Source: an uncultured Eubacteriales bacterium
GTDB taxonomy: Bacteria > Bacillota > Clostridia > Oscillospirales > Acutalibacteraceae
Direction: 5' to 3'
Assembly: GCA_910584745.1 (NCBI GenBank)
Contig: CAJUDG010000010.1
Coordinates: 1 to 64,000, forward strand
DNA: 64,000 nt
Both the position numbers and the translations under genes were made by a program. Each line of letters begins with the position of its first letter. Position 1 is the stretch's first letter. Below, piece after piece: positions 50,846-59,313 of the stretch. The notes below the pieces were generated by a model. It searched no databases, was not told where the DNA came from, and was given only the letters and a program-made list of their open reading frames with translations.

Positions 50846-50877
50846 TCGTGCACGAGTGGTTGCCTCTCAAGCACGAA
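50846..50877 (-). promoter_or_regulatory. Tandem LytTR-type boxes before the left exporter pair
   Basis: Direct repeats on the minus strand: TTCGTGC (50871-50877) and CTCGTGC (50850-50856), exactly 21 bp apart, then CACGAATTTACTTTT leading into a weak promoter (TTACTT, 17 bp, TAGAGT). The same arrangement stands before the right exporter pair. Two 9-bp boxes 21 bp apart is the classic LytTR regulator target, so the adjacent response regulator is the likely binder. Confidence 0.7.
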
Positions 50878-50897
50878 TGGTAGTGTTATTATCTGTA

Positions 50898-51650
50898 TCA
50901 GTCCAGCGGCAGCATTACTTCCGTCGCGAACACGCCCTCCTCCTGCTGACGGTTCACATAACCGCCGCAGAGCTTCGCCGCCCGGTCTATCTGGGACAGG
51001 CCGAAGCCGTGGCGGGCAAGCCGCTCCCTTCCGGGCTTCGAGGAGACATACCGCCCGCCATCGCGACGTGCAAGCCCCGGGGCGGAGTTGGTGACATTGA
51101 CGTAGAGCTGCCCCTTCATGGGGGCGATATACACCCGGATAAACCGCTCTCCCTTGTCCTCTATCCGCATACAAGCTTCCATGGCGTTGTCCAGGAGGTT
51201 GCCGAGAATCGTGCACAGGCTTACGTCCGGGATGGAGGAATCGGCAGGGACCACGGCCTTGACCTTTACCGCTGTTCCCTTAGCCTCGGCCAGGGACAGC
51301 TTGCTGTTCAGTATGGCGTCGGCCATCACATTGCCGGTGCGAAGCACGTTGTCAACCTGCTCAAAGCTTTGGCCCAAATCCCTGAGGTATTTCTTTAATT
51401 CCTCAAGCTGGTTCAAGTCAAGATATGCCCTCATGGTCTGAGCATGGTTGCGAAGGTCGTGGCGCATACCGCGAATCTGGCCGTATAGGTTCTCAACCTC
51501 GCCCACCTGCCGGGCCAGCAGGTCATTTTGAAAGTATTCCAGCCGTTTAGCGGTGGAGCGCAGTGTGAGCAGATATGTCAGGAAGCTCACGCCCGCCAGC
51601 GCCAGGAGCGCTGAAAGACCGATAATAGTGTATAGCAGCCAGGGTTTCAC
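50898..51650 (-). CDS. GHKL-type sensor histidine kinase, left module
   Basis: A 250-residue kinase of the AgrC/LytS-like HPK10 group. One N-terminal helix (YTIIGLSALLALAGVSFLTYLL), a coiled linker, H-box RGMRHDLRNHAQ (phospho-His), N-box LGNLLDNAMEAC and G-box RHGFGLSQI. With only one helix and no outer domain it cannot be a typical AgrC peptide receptor; it may sense the membrane or the exporter. Its start overlaps the regulator's stop by 4 bases. Confidence 0.9.
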   Translation of the reverse strand: MKPWLLYTIIGLSALLALAGVSFLTYLLTLRSTAKRLEYFQNDLLARQVGEVENLYGQIRGMRHDLRNHAQTMRAYLDLNQLEELKKYLRDLGQSFEQVDNVLRTGNVMADAILNSKLSLAEAKGTAVKVKAVVPADSSIPDVSLCTILGNLLDNAMEACMRIEDKGERFIRVYIAPMKGQLYVNVTNSAPGLARRDGGRYVSSKPGRERLARHGFGLSQIDRAAKLCGGYVNRQQEEGVFATEVMLPLD

Positions 51651-52378
51651 TGCCGCACCTCCTCTCCGCTGTCCCGCCGGTAAAATGCTATAAAGGCAGC
51701 ATTGGTATGCCCAAAAAGCCGGCGGCTGACGGGTATCAAAAGGCCGCTGTCCAGCACGATCTGCTCCTTACCCAGCCGCCGGATGTGCCTGAGGCCCACC
51801 ATGTAGGAGCGGTGGCACTGAACGAAATCCTCCGCCGGAAGCTGCCCGGCCAGTTCCCTAAAGCCGGCCTTGACCTCCACCGAACTGCCGTCCGCCAATG
51901 TCAGATGCGTATGGTGGCCGACCGCCTCCAGCGCTGCCAGCTCTCTTTGAGGCAGGCGCAATGCCTCTCCGCCCACAGTGTCCACAAGCAGCTCCGCGCC
52001 CTGTCCCGCCCGCTGAAGGGCCCTGTCAAGACAGGCATAGAGCTTCTCCCGGTCCACAGGCTTCAAGAGGTAGTGCAGCGCTTCCACCTCGAAGCCTTCG
52101 GACATATAGTCCCCGAGGCCGGTAATAAACACAATAGGCAGAGCCGAACCCTCTCCACGGAGCTGCCGGGCCAGGGCCATGCCGTCTATTCCGTCCATCT
52201 GTATATCCAGCAGCAGAGCATCCCATGCCTTGTCCTCATCCCAGGCAAAAAGAAAAGCCTCGCCGCTTCGGAAGACGGAGATTTCCACAGGCTCGTGACG
52301 TGCGCGGCCCCAATCGCTGACATAACCGCACAATAAATCAGACTGTAAATGCTCATCGTCGCAAACTGCAATCCGCAT
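51647..52378 (-). CDS. LytTR-family response regulator, left module
   Basis: A 243-residue regulator: receiver domain (residues 1-120) with VCDDE, phospho-acceptor Asp58 in LLLDIQMDGIDG and Lys in LLKPVDREKL; then a LytTR DNA-binding domain (LAALEAVGHHTHLTLADGSS, FVQCHRSYMVGLRHIR). First gene of the left module (regulator-kinase-exporter-exporter), with its own strong promoter at 52401-52430 and ribosome site GAAGGAGATGG. Predicted to bind the tandem boxes before one or both exporter pairs. Confidence 0.92.
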   Translation of the reverse strand: MRIAVCDDEHLQSDLLCGYVSDWGRARHEPVEISVFRSGEAFLFAWDEDKAWDALLLDIQMDGIDGMALARQLRGEGSALPIVFITGLGDYMSEGFEVEALHYLLKPVDREKLYACLDRALQRAGQGAELLVDTVGGEALRLPQRELAALEAVGHHTHLTLADGSSVEVKAGFRELAGQLPAEDFVQCHRSYMVGLRHIRRLGKEQIVLDSGLLIPVSRRLFGHTNAAFIAFYRRDSGEEVRQ

Positions 52379-52400
52379 TGGGCCATCTCCTTCCGCTTAT

Positions 52401-52430
52401 ATAATAGCATCGAAGGGGAGAGGGTGTCAA
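52401..52430 (-). promoter_or_regulatory. Promoter of the left module
   Basis: On the minus strand TTGACA, 18 bp, TATTAT, 22 bp before the response-regulator start. No LytTR-type box was seen here, so it looks constitutive. Confidence 0.75.
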
Positions 52431-52445
52431 CCGTTTAAAAACTGC

Positions 52446-52474
52446 TTGCCTTTATATGTGAACTATGGTAGAAT
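52446..52474 (+). promoter_or_regulatory. Promoter of the right module
   Basis: TTGCCT, 17 bp, TAGAAT, with predicted start near 52481. It leaves a leader of about 190 nt that contains a good ribosome site (AGGAGG, about 52575) followed by a GTG-TAG minimal frame, before the regulator's start at 52672. Confidence 0.6.
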
Positions 52475-52671
52475 TACCTCAAACTATATCATGCTTGAAA
52501 AGACGCAATATTCTCTATACGTGAAAGCGTTGTGAGCATTTACTTCTTACAGTATTTCAAGGCGGAAAAGAACAGGAGGAACGTGTAGCCGCGAGCTAAT
52601 CTAAAATGCGTGGGAGCAGCCAAAAAGATTTACGCAATATTTCGATGCCTTGCCGGTTACGCGAGAGAAAA

Positions 52672-53367
52672 ATGATTTTTATTGCGGTTTGTGATGACGA
52701 GGCAGGTGAGGCGGAGGCGCTGCGGGATCATGCCGCCGCATGGGGTCAAGAGAGCGGCCGGACTTGCAAGATAGATACCTTCCCAAGCGCAGAGGCGCTT
52801 TGGTTTGCGTATGAGGGCGGCAGATACGATATCCTCTTGCTGGACGTGGAAATGGGCGGCATCTCTGGTCTGGAGCTGGCCCGCCGCCTGAGAGCCTCTG
52901 GAAGCAGGGCGGAAATAGTATTTATCACCTCCCATTTCGAGTTCTCCGGCGAGGGCTACGAGGTGGACGCCTTGCATTATATGGTGAAGCCTGTGACACG
53001 GGAAAAGCTGTTCCAGGTGCTGGAGAAGGCCGCTGGACGGTTGGCGGCAGAGCCGCCCTCGGTAATCATTTCCTGTGCGGGAGAGACCGTGAAGCTCTAC
53101 GAGCGGGACATATTGTACGTTGAGTCCTTCCGTCATGATATTGTTATCCATACCCATGTCGGGGAGTACAGGCTCAAGGAGAATATTTCCAGCTTTGAGG
53201 AGCGGCTGAGCGCCGCTTTTTACCGGGTGCACCGATCATATCTTGTGTCATTAAGGGCTGTGACGCGTATAAACAGAAGCGGGGTCACCCTGGAGGACGG
53301 TACGGAGATACCGTTGGCAAGGGGAAAATATGACGATGTGAACCGGGCGTTCATTGAGCAGAACTGA
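52672..53367 (+). CDS. LytTR-family response regulator, right module
   Basis: A 231-residue paralogue of the left regulator: receiver with VCDDEAGEAE, Asp58 in LLLDVEMGGISG, HYMVKPVTREKL, then LytTR domain (ILYVESFRHDIVIHTHVGEY, FYRVHRSYLVSLRAVTRI). MIFIAVCDDE at 52672 is the natural start though its ribosome site is weak (GAGAGA); an in-frame ATG at 52606 would add 22 residues unlike the family and also lacks a good site. The kinase gene follows 9 bp later. Confidence 0.9.
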   Translation: MIFIAVCDDEAGEAEALRDHAAAWGQESGRTCKIDTFPSAEALWFAYEGGRYDILLLDVEMGGISGLELARRLRASGSRAEIVFITSHFEFSGEGYEVDALHYMVKPVTREKLFQVLEKAAGRLAAEPPSVIISCAGETVKLYERDILYVESFRHDIVIHTHVGEYRLKENISSFEERLSAAFYRVHRSYLVSLRAVTRINRSGVTLEDGTEIPLARGKYDDVNRAFIEQN

Positions 53368-53376
53368 GAGGGTGCT

Positions 53377-54051
53377 ATGAGGAAGCGGACCTATTTAAGG
53401 CTGGCAGAACAGCAGGAGGAGCAGGTCCGCCGCCACCTGGAAGAGGTGCGCGGCATATATAAAGAGATGCGTGGATATAAGCACGATTTCCATCACCATC
53501 TACAGGCCCTGAAGGTCCAGATGGAGGCCGGAGAGACAGACCGGGCACTGGAATATATACGCCAGCTGGACAGGGAGCTGCAGAACGTGGATGTGCTCAT
53601 GAAAACCGGCAACCTGACCGTTGACGCCATCCTTTCGCCAAAGCTCTCACGGGCCAGGGCGGAGGATATCGCCGTGGAGGTAAAGGCCCATGTGCCTGCG
53701 GAACTGCTGTTGACCGGTGTGGAGCTGAGCATTGTCCTGGGAAACCTGCTGGACAATGCCATAGAGGCCTGCCGGGAGGCGGCGGGGGAGAGATATATCC
53801 GTATTTTTCTTGGGCTCAAGGGGAGTATGCTGTATTTCCATATGCTCAACTCCGCCGGGCCAAAGAAGCGTAAGCTGGGCTCCTTATTCGCTACCGGCAA
53901 GACGGGGTCCCATGGGTTCGGACTGCACAGAGCTCAGGCCATCCTGAAGGAGCACGGAGGCTGGTGCAAGTTTAACAGCGAGGATGGGGCCTTTACCTCG
54001 GAGTTTTTGGTTCCCGGCACTGTGCCGGGTGCTGTTCAAGAAAGCAAATGA
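53377..54051 (+). CDS. GHKL-type sensor histidine kinase, right module, without membrane helix
   Basis: A 224-residue kinase starting MRKRTYLRLAEQQEEQVRRH directly with coiled coil; the helix present in the left paralogue is missing. H-box MRGYKHDFHHHLQAL, N-box LGNLLDNAIEAC and G-box SHGFGLHRAQ are intact, so catalysis should work. It must sense an internal signal or dock on another membrane protein, perhaps the exporter. A perfect hairpin CCCGGCAC/GTGCCGGG (54013-54029) lies in its last codons. LytTR-type boxes start 5 bases after its stop. Confidence 0.88.
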   Translation: MRKRTYLRLAEQQEEQVRRHLEEVRGIYKEMRGYKHDFHHHLQALKVQMEAGETDRALEYIRQLDRELQNVDVLMKTGNLTVDAILSPKLSRARAEDIAVEVKAHVPAELLLTGVELSIVLGNLLDNAIEACREAAGERYIRIFLGLKGSMLYFHMLNSAGPKKRKLGSLFATGKTGSHGFGLHRAQAILKEHGGWCKFNSEDGAFTSEFLVPGTVPGAVQESK

Positions 54052-54056
54052 TGCAA

Positions 54057-54119
54057 TTCGTGCACTGACAGATACAGTTGGTGCACGATTTTACTTTTTT
54101 GCGGAAATTATGCTATTAT
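54057..54119 (+). promoter_or_regulatory. Tandem LytTR-type boxes and promoter before the right exporter pair
   Basis: Direct repeats TTCGTGC (54057-54063) and TTGGTGC (54078-54084), 21 bp apart, followed by CACGATTTTACTTTT. A promoter TTACTT, 17 bp, TATTAT (54091-54119) begins right after the second box, so an activator there would touch polymerase at -35. Sequence and spacing match the boxes before the left exporter pair. Confidence 0.7.
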
Positions 54120-54159
54120 GACAACAGAAAGAGCAAGCATAACGAAAGGAGCGAAAGCA

Positions 54160-56010
54160 ATGAAGAAGGCAAAGAATACTCCTTACCGCTCTGCCGGGAG
54201 CAACGCCCTCTGGAGCTTTAGGGGTATGCTCCGAGACGCGCCGCTTTCATTTTGGATGATGGTGCTGGGTGTGCCGGTGGCGGTGTTCCTGGCCTGGGCG
54301 GAGATACAGCTGCCCGCGCTGGTGGTGGCCGAGGCAGTCGGGGGGCAAACCCTCGCCCATGCCTGTTGGGCGGTGGGAATCCTGTTGTCGATAATAGCGC
54401 TGGCAACGGTGGCACAGAAGGCACTGAGGGATATCTCCGACGTGTATCTGACCCGCTACCGTTATCAAAAAGGAGTGGAGCTGCGGCACAAATCCATGGG
54501 ATGCTTTTATCAGATCTACGAGCTGAAAAAGACACGGGACCTATATAGCAGGGCCATCGCGAGCACCTGGAAGTGGGATGGGAAAATGCCGATCTCCGAC
54601 ATGCCGCGGGAGAGCTTGGAGCTGGTGAAAAACATACTGTGCTATAGCCTGTTTGGGGCCATGATATCCTTCGCGAGCCCATGGCTGGTGCTGCTGCTGA
54701 CAGCGGCTCCGGCGGTGAACTGGCTTTGCGCCCGGGCATATAGGAAGTATGAGTATGCCACCAGAGAGGAGCGCACGGATATAGACTGCCGCCTTAATTA
54801 TGTGGCGGAGCGCGGGGCGGATTTCTCAGCGGCAAAGGATATACGCATATACGGAATGTCGGGCTGGCTCAAAAAGGTCTACGGCGATCTTTGGGGGCAG
54901 GAGCTTCGGTGGGAGCGGCGGCTGAGTATGCGGCAGTTCCTGTCCAGGCTGGCGGATCTGGGGATAATCCTGGTTCGTGACGGGGCGGCATATGGAGTGC
55001 TCATCGCAATGTCCATGCGCGGGGAACTGACGGTTGACCAGTTTGTGCTGTACTTCGGGGCCATTTCAAGCTTTGCCACCTATGTGGGCAATATCATGAG
55101 CTCCTGGAACGAGATGCACACCGCCAGCCTGAAGGTATGTGATTACCGGGAGTATATGGATATACCCGACCAGGACGGCCCGGGCTCAGCCAGACTGGAG
55201 GACCACCTGGGCCGGGCCCCGGAGATCACCTTTGACCATGTATGCTTCCGCTATGCCGGCGCGGAGCGTGACACCCTGCATGAACTCAGCTTCACTATGC
55301 ACGCCGGGGAGCGGCTGGCTCTGGTGGGCATGAACGGCGCGGGGAAGACTACGCTGGTAAAACTGCTGTGCGGGCTGTATCTGCCCACCTGCGGGGAGAT
55401 ACGCATAAACGGCGTGCCGCTGGCCTATTTCAGGCGGGCGGAACTTTACAGGCTGTTCTCGCCGGTGTTCCAGGACGTGAAAACGGCGTTTTTCTCCCTG
55501 TATGAGACTGTGACAGGCCAACTGGGCGGCAAGGCTGATGAGGCCCGGGCGGAGGATTGTTTACGTCAGGCGGGCCTGGGGGATAAGCTGGATTCCCTGC
55601 CGGAGGGCATACACACTAAGCTTGACAAGCAGGTGAACAAGGGCGGCATTGAGCTCTCCGGCGGCGAGGCCCAAAAGCTGATGATGGCCCGGGCTCTCTA
55701 TAAGGACGCGCCTATGCTGGTGCTGGATGAGCCTACCGCCGCCCTGGACCCTATCGCGGAGAATGAGATATACCTACAGTATCAGGACATGACCAGGGGC
55801 AAAACAGCTTTGTTCATATCCCACCGGCTGGCATCCACCCAGTTCTGCGACCGCATCCTGTTCCTGGAGGGCGGACATATCGCCGCCCAAGGGACCCATG
55901 AGGAGCTGTTGGCCCAGGGCGGCGAGTACGCGCGGCTATATGAGATGCAGAGCTGTTGGTATAGGGAAGACTATAACGGCAATTACGGCGAAGGAGGAGA
56001 GGAAATATGA
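54160..56010 (+). CDS. ABC exporter half-transporter, A-type, right module
   Basis: A 616-residue exporter half. Membrane domain about residues 25-325, ATPase with LVGMNGAGKTTLVKLLCGLYLPTCG, LSGGEAQKLMMARAL, MLVLDEPTAALDP and FISHRLASTQFCD. The start at 54160 has GAAAGGAGCGAAAGCA before it, the same site as its mirror partner. It overlaps the next exporter gene by 4 bases (ATGA). Paralogue of the protein encoded at 48945-50792. Confidence 0.9.
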   Translation: MKKAKNTPYRSAGSNALWSFRGMLRDAPLSFWMMVLGVPVAVFLAWAEIQLPALVVAEAVGGQTLAHACWAVGILLSIIALATVAQKALRDISDVYLTRYRYQKGVELRHKSMGCFYQIYELKKTRDLYSRAIASTWKWDGKMPISDMPRESLELVKNILCYSLFGAMISFASPWLVLLLTAAPAVNWLCARAYRKYEYATREERTDIDCRLNYVAERGADFSAAKDIRIYGMSGWLKKVYGDLWGQELRWERRLSMRQFLSRLADLGIILVRDGAAYGVLIAMSMRGELTVDQFVLYFGAISSFATYVGNIMSSWNEMHTASLKVCDYREYMDIPDQDGPGSARLEDHLGRAPEITFDHVCFRYAGAERDTLHELSFTMHAGERLALVGMNGAGKTTLVKLLCGLYLPTCGEIRINGVPLAYFRRAELYRLFSPVFQDVKTAFFSLYETVTGQLGGKADEARAEDCLRQAGLGDKLDSLPEGIHTKLDKQVNKGGIELSGGEAQKLMMARALYKDAPMLVLDEPTAALDPIAENEIYLQYQDMTRGKTALFISHRLASTQFCDRILFLEGGHIAAQGTHEELLAQGGEYARLYEMQSCWYREDYNGNYGEGGEEI

Positions 56011-57827
56011 AGCTGCGGGAGCATATGCAGATAGGACGGCGCGCCATAAAGCACATGTTTTTGATGAGCAGAAGGTACTGCTTCAGCACTGTAGCAGGCA
56101 GCATTGTGACGTCGCTTATGCCCTATGTGCCCATATATTTCTCAGCGAAGCTTATAGACGGCCTGGCTGCTGGGGAAGGGATAGAGGTGCTGGCGCTATA
56201 CGCCTCGCTGACTGTGGGGCTGGTGGCACTGCTGAGCCTGCTGAATGGCTGGATAACAGTCCAGAATGATCTTGGAAGCAAGGAACAGGCCAGGGGCTTA
56301 GACTGGGTGTATGCGGAAAAGGCCATGGGCATGTCCTATGCCTCCATAGAGGATAGGGAAGTTAACCTTTTGCGGGAGCGCATTCGGTATGAGAGCCAGA
56401 CCGGGTACGGTCTATACTGGCTGATCCATTTTTTTCGGGCGCTGGCGGGGTATGTGGTGCAGATCGCGGCCTCAGTGTCGCTGAGCGTTTCTTTCTTTGC
56501 CGTGAGCACGGTGCCCCTGTGGCAAAAGCTGGCATTCGTAGGGGCGGTCATAACAACGATGCTTGTGAACATACTGCTCACAAGTAAATGGGGTAAGATC
56601 ACCAGCGCTTTTTATTCAAAATGCGTGGATTGGAACCTGATAGACGCGAAATTTTCCAGCTATGTGGACGATTACCGCGGCGGGAAGGATATCAGGCTCT
56701 ATGGCCTCGCGCCGTCCCTGACTGATTTTGACCTGGGGACACAGATGTCCGTTTGGAAGCAGGAGGCCAAGATGGAGCTGCAGTGTATGGGGCTGAGGCT
56801 GCTGGATACGCTCATGAACTACGGGCTGCAGTTGGGAGTCTACATGCTACTGATCGCTGCGGCCCTGGGCGGCGGCATCTCTGTGGGCTCCATAGCCCGG
56901 TATGTTTCCTGTGTGATGCTGCTGCTCACAGCCGCAGAGGGGGCGGCTACAGCTATACAGTCGCTGCTGGTGAATAATCAATATCTCAAGCGGTATTTCG
57001 AGTATTTGGACATCCCCAACCCCATGTACCAGGGGAGCCTGACCGTTGCCAAGAGGGATGACAATGAATATTATATCGAGTTCCGGGATGTATCCTTCCG
57101 TTACCCCAACACGGAGAGCTACGCCCTGCGCCATGTAAACCTCAAATTCCGGGTAGGCGAAAAGCTGGCGGTGGTGGGCATGAACGGCAGCGGAAAGACC
57201 ACTTTCATCAAGCTGCTTTGCAGGATGTACGACCCGACGGAGGGCGAGATATGCCTGAACGGCGTAGACATCCGTAAATATGACTATGACGAATATATGG
57301 CGCTGTTCTCCATCGTGTTCCAGGACTTCCAGCTGATGGCGTTTTCACTGGGGCAGAATATAGCTGCCAGCGCTGCATATGACAAGGCTCGGGCAGAGGA
57401 ATGTTTGGAGCGGGCAGGATTTGACCAACGGCTTTCGGATATGTCAAAGGGGCTGGACACGGCGCTCTATCAGCACTTTGACCGGGAGGGGGTAGAGATA
57501 TCCGGGGGCGAGGCCCAGAAGGTGGCCTTGGCCCGGGCGCTGTACAAGGATGCGCCGTTCATTGTCCTTGACGAACCCACCGCCGCCCTGGATCCGGTGG
57601 CGGAGTATGAGGTGTACAGCCGCTTCAACCAGATTGCGGGGGATAAGACCGCCGTCTACATCAGCCACAGGCTGGCCTCCTGCCGGTTCTGCAGTGAAAT
57701 CCTAGTCTTTGACAGCGGGAACATCGTGCAGCGCGGAAACCACGAGGAGCTGATGGCGGATGAAAGCGGCAGGTATCACGCGCTTTGGGATGCGCAGGCG
57801 CAATATTACGCTCGCGAAGCAGGATGA
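56007..57827 (+). CDS. ABC exporter half-transporter, B-type, right module
   Basis: A 606-residue exporter half pairing with the preceding one. Six-helix domain about residues 20-320, ATPase with VVGMNGSGKTTFIKLLCRMYDPTEG, ISGGEAQKVALARAL, FIVLDEPTAALDP and YISHRLASCRFCS. Ends HALWDAQAQYYAREAG, matching the left B-type exporter. Last gene of the right module. No precursor peptide, immunity or modification gene is recognisable in either module. Confidence 0.9.
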   Translation: MKLREHMQIGRRAIKHMFLMSRRYCFSTVAGSIVTSLMPYVPIYFSAKLIDGLAAGEGIEVLALYASLTVGLVALLSLLNGWITVQNDLGSKEQARGLDWVYAEKAMGMSYASIEDREVNLLRERIRYESQTGYGLYWLIHFFRALAGYVVQIAASVSLSVSFFAVSTVPLWQKLAFVGAVITTMLVNILLTSKWGKITSAFYSKCVDWNLIDAKFSSYVDDYRGGKDIRLYGLAPSLTDFDLGTQMSVWKQEAKMELQCMGLRLLDTLMNYGLQLGVYMLLIAAALGGGISVGSIARYVSCVMLLLTAAEGAATAIQSLLVNNQYLKRYFEYLDIPNPMYQGSLTVAKRDDNEYYIEFRDVSFRYPNTESYALRHVNLKFRVGEKLAVVGMNGSGKTTFIKLLCRMYDPTEGEICLNGVDIRKYDYDEYMALFSIVFQDFQLMAFSLGQNIAASAAYDKARAEECLERAGFDQRLSDMSKGLDTALYQHFDREGVEISGGEAQKVALARALYKDAPFIVLDEPTAALDPVAEYEVYSRFNQIAGDKTAVYISHRLASCRFCSEILVFDSGNIVQRGNHEELMADESGRYHALWDAQAQYYAREAG

Positions 57828-57907
57828 TTTCCTTTCACGTAGGACGGTGCGATTGAAACATAGCAGAGTTTTAGGCGGTATAGGGGGGGAGAGTTTCCGG
57901 GGGGATT

Positions 57908-57952
57908 TGGTTGCGGGGGCAGGATTCAAACCTGCGACCTTCGGGTTATGAG
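57908..57952 (-). other. 3' half of a tRNA-Met gene: attachment site of an integrative element
   Basis: On the minus strand the sequence reads anticodon loop CTCATAA (CAT anticodon), then CCCGAAGGTCGCAGGTTTGA, the T-loop GGTTTGAATCC, the acceptor strand and a final CCA. The 5' half of the tRNA is absent: the bases before CTCATAA do not match. This duplicated 3' end is what tyrosine-recombinase elements leave when they insert into a tRNA. The element lies to the right; the intact tRNA should be beyond 64 kb. Confidence 0.8.
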
Positions 57953-58146
57953 TTCAGGCAAATTCGTTTCACATCGTTTGTCAAAGTGCTGAAATCCCTT
58001 GAAAACACTGGGGTTTTGGCACTTTGGCGTTTTATATCGTATTGCCCGATTTTGCGGATTTTTGCAACGGAGTTGAATTTTTGTTGAACTCAAAATCGGC
58101 TTGCTTTACACTTAAAACCATGTAATACTAAAGTGCATAATGCTTC
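57953..58146. other. End region of the integrative element
   Basis: No gene. AT-rich compared with flanks and containing the short direct repeat GTTGAA-TTTTT-GTTGAA (about 58072-58088) and paired CACTTTGGC/GGCACTTTG motifs, plausible arm-type integrase sites. No terminator or promoter was identified with confidence. Confidence 0.4.
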
Positions 58147-59313
58147 TCATTCTTTCATTACGTGCTCCGCCACCACCCGGAACACAAACCCCACACCCCC
58201 CTTCATCCGCTTCACACTCAGCCTCCACCCATGCAGTTCCGCTATCTCTTTTGTAAGCGCCAATCCAATCCCGGTATTCCCGGTCTTTCCCGTGTAGAAC
58301 CGGTCAAAAATATGCCTTAAGTCTTCATCAGAAAGCCCGTCCCCGTCGTTCCACACCGTCAGCTCCTTGCGGTCATACAGCAGGACTATCTGACTGTCGG
58401 CATACTTGATGGCGTTGGTGAGCACGTTGTTCAGCGCCCGCTCCAGCTGGGCCGGGTCGGCGGTGACGGTGCCCGGCTCCATGTACCGCTCAATATGCAG
58501 GTGTCGCTTGCGCACAGCCCCCTCCAGGGGCATCAGGCAGTCTTCCACCAGGGCGGGGAGGTCTACCGGCTCCAGGTTCAGCTTTACCGTGCCGCTCTCC
58601 AGCCGGGCGCTGGTGAGGATATCCTCAATGAGCGCGGTCATCTTCTCCGTCTCGCCCAGGATGACCTTCGCGGCCCGCTTGCTGTCCTCCATCACCCCGG
58701 TGAGGAGGCCCTCGGCAAAGCCCTGGATGGAGGTCAGGGGCGTTTTCAGCTCGTGGGAGGTGTTCTCAAAGAATTTCTTTTGGGCCTCTTGGCTCTGCTC
58801 TATCTGCCGCCCGGTAAGGTACCCAAGCCCGCTTGCCCCAAGCCCTGTGACAAGTATCACCACCAGCACAGCTATGTTGATGCTCCGTATCAGAGCCATC
58901 TCCCCGGTCACGTCCACATAGACTACGGTGACCTCGTAGTATCCGTCTTCTTCCTCAGACGGAATCATCTTCAGGTAGTATATCCTGTTGCCAACACCGG
59001 CGCGCACCAGCTCCCGGGCCACCCGGTTTTCGCCGCACCAGCGGGCTAGCTCAATTTCCTGCTGCTCCTGCTCGGGGGTCTGCACAAACTTCTGGTCTAG
59101 CTGATAGTCCTCGTCCAAAAACAGCAGGCCGGACATATAGAGGGTCAATGGGGGTAGCTCTTCGCTTTCAGTGAGAATATAGTCGATAGAATCCAGAGAG
59201 TTCTGACGTATCTGCCTGTCCATCTGCCAATTGAATATCCCCAGCACCAGTCCGAAAGCCGTGATAAACACGAAGCCCACGCCCAGAGCTAACCTGCATC
59301 TAAGTCTTTTCAT
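58147..59313 (-). CDS. OmpR-partner sensor histidine kinase
   Basis: A 388-residue HisKA kinase: helix 1 (LALGVGFVFITAFGLVLGIF), an outer domain of about 105 residues, helix 2 (INIAVLVVILVTGLGASGLGYL), H-box FFENTSHELKTPLTSIQGFAEG, N-box LNNVLTNAIKYAD, then DGLSDEDLRHIFDRFYTGK and GIGLALTKEIAELH. ATG 59313 is inside the end of the regulator gene (14-base overlap); upstream open codons are the regulator in another frame. It probably senses an envelope signal; the secreted protein encoded upstream is a candidate ligand or output. Confidence 0.9.
   Translation of the reverse strand: MKRLRCRLALGVGFVFITAFGLVLGIFNWQMDRQIRQNSLDSIDYILTESEELPPLTLYMSGLLFLDEDYQLDQKFVQTPEQEQQEIELARWCGENRVARELVRAGVGNRIYYLKMIPSEEEDGYYEVTVVYVDVTGEMALIRSINIAVLVVILVTGLGASGLGYLTGRQIEQSQEAQKKFFENTSHELKTPLTSIQGFAEGLLTGVMEDSKRAAKVILGETEKMTALIEDILTSARLESGTVKLNLEPVDLPALVEDCLMPLEGAVRKRHLHIERYMEPGTVTADPAQLERALNNVLTNAIKYADSQIVLLYDRKELTVWNDGDGLSDEDLRHIFDRFYTGKTGNTGIGLALTKEIAELHGWRLSVKRMKGGVGFVFRVVAEHVMKE

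Noticed and set aside
57838..57907. G-rich tracts (GGGGGGGAGAG, GGGGGGAT) as a possible quadruplex or regulatory site
   Set aside because: Too few evenly spaced G runs and no gene to regulate; probably flank of the former tRNA locus.
57760..57951. Small plus-strand frame ending in LVAGAGFKPATFGL
   Set aside because: This is the well-known spurious translation of the antisense of a tRNA 3' end, here the tRNA-Met remnant.
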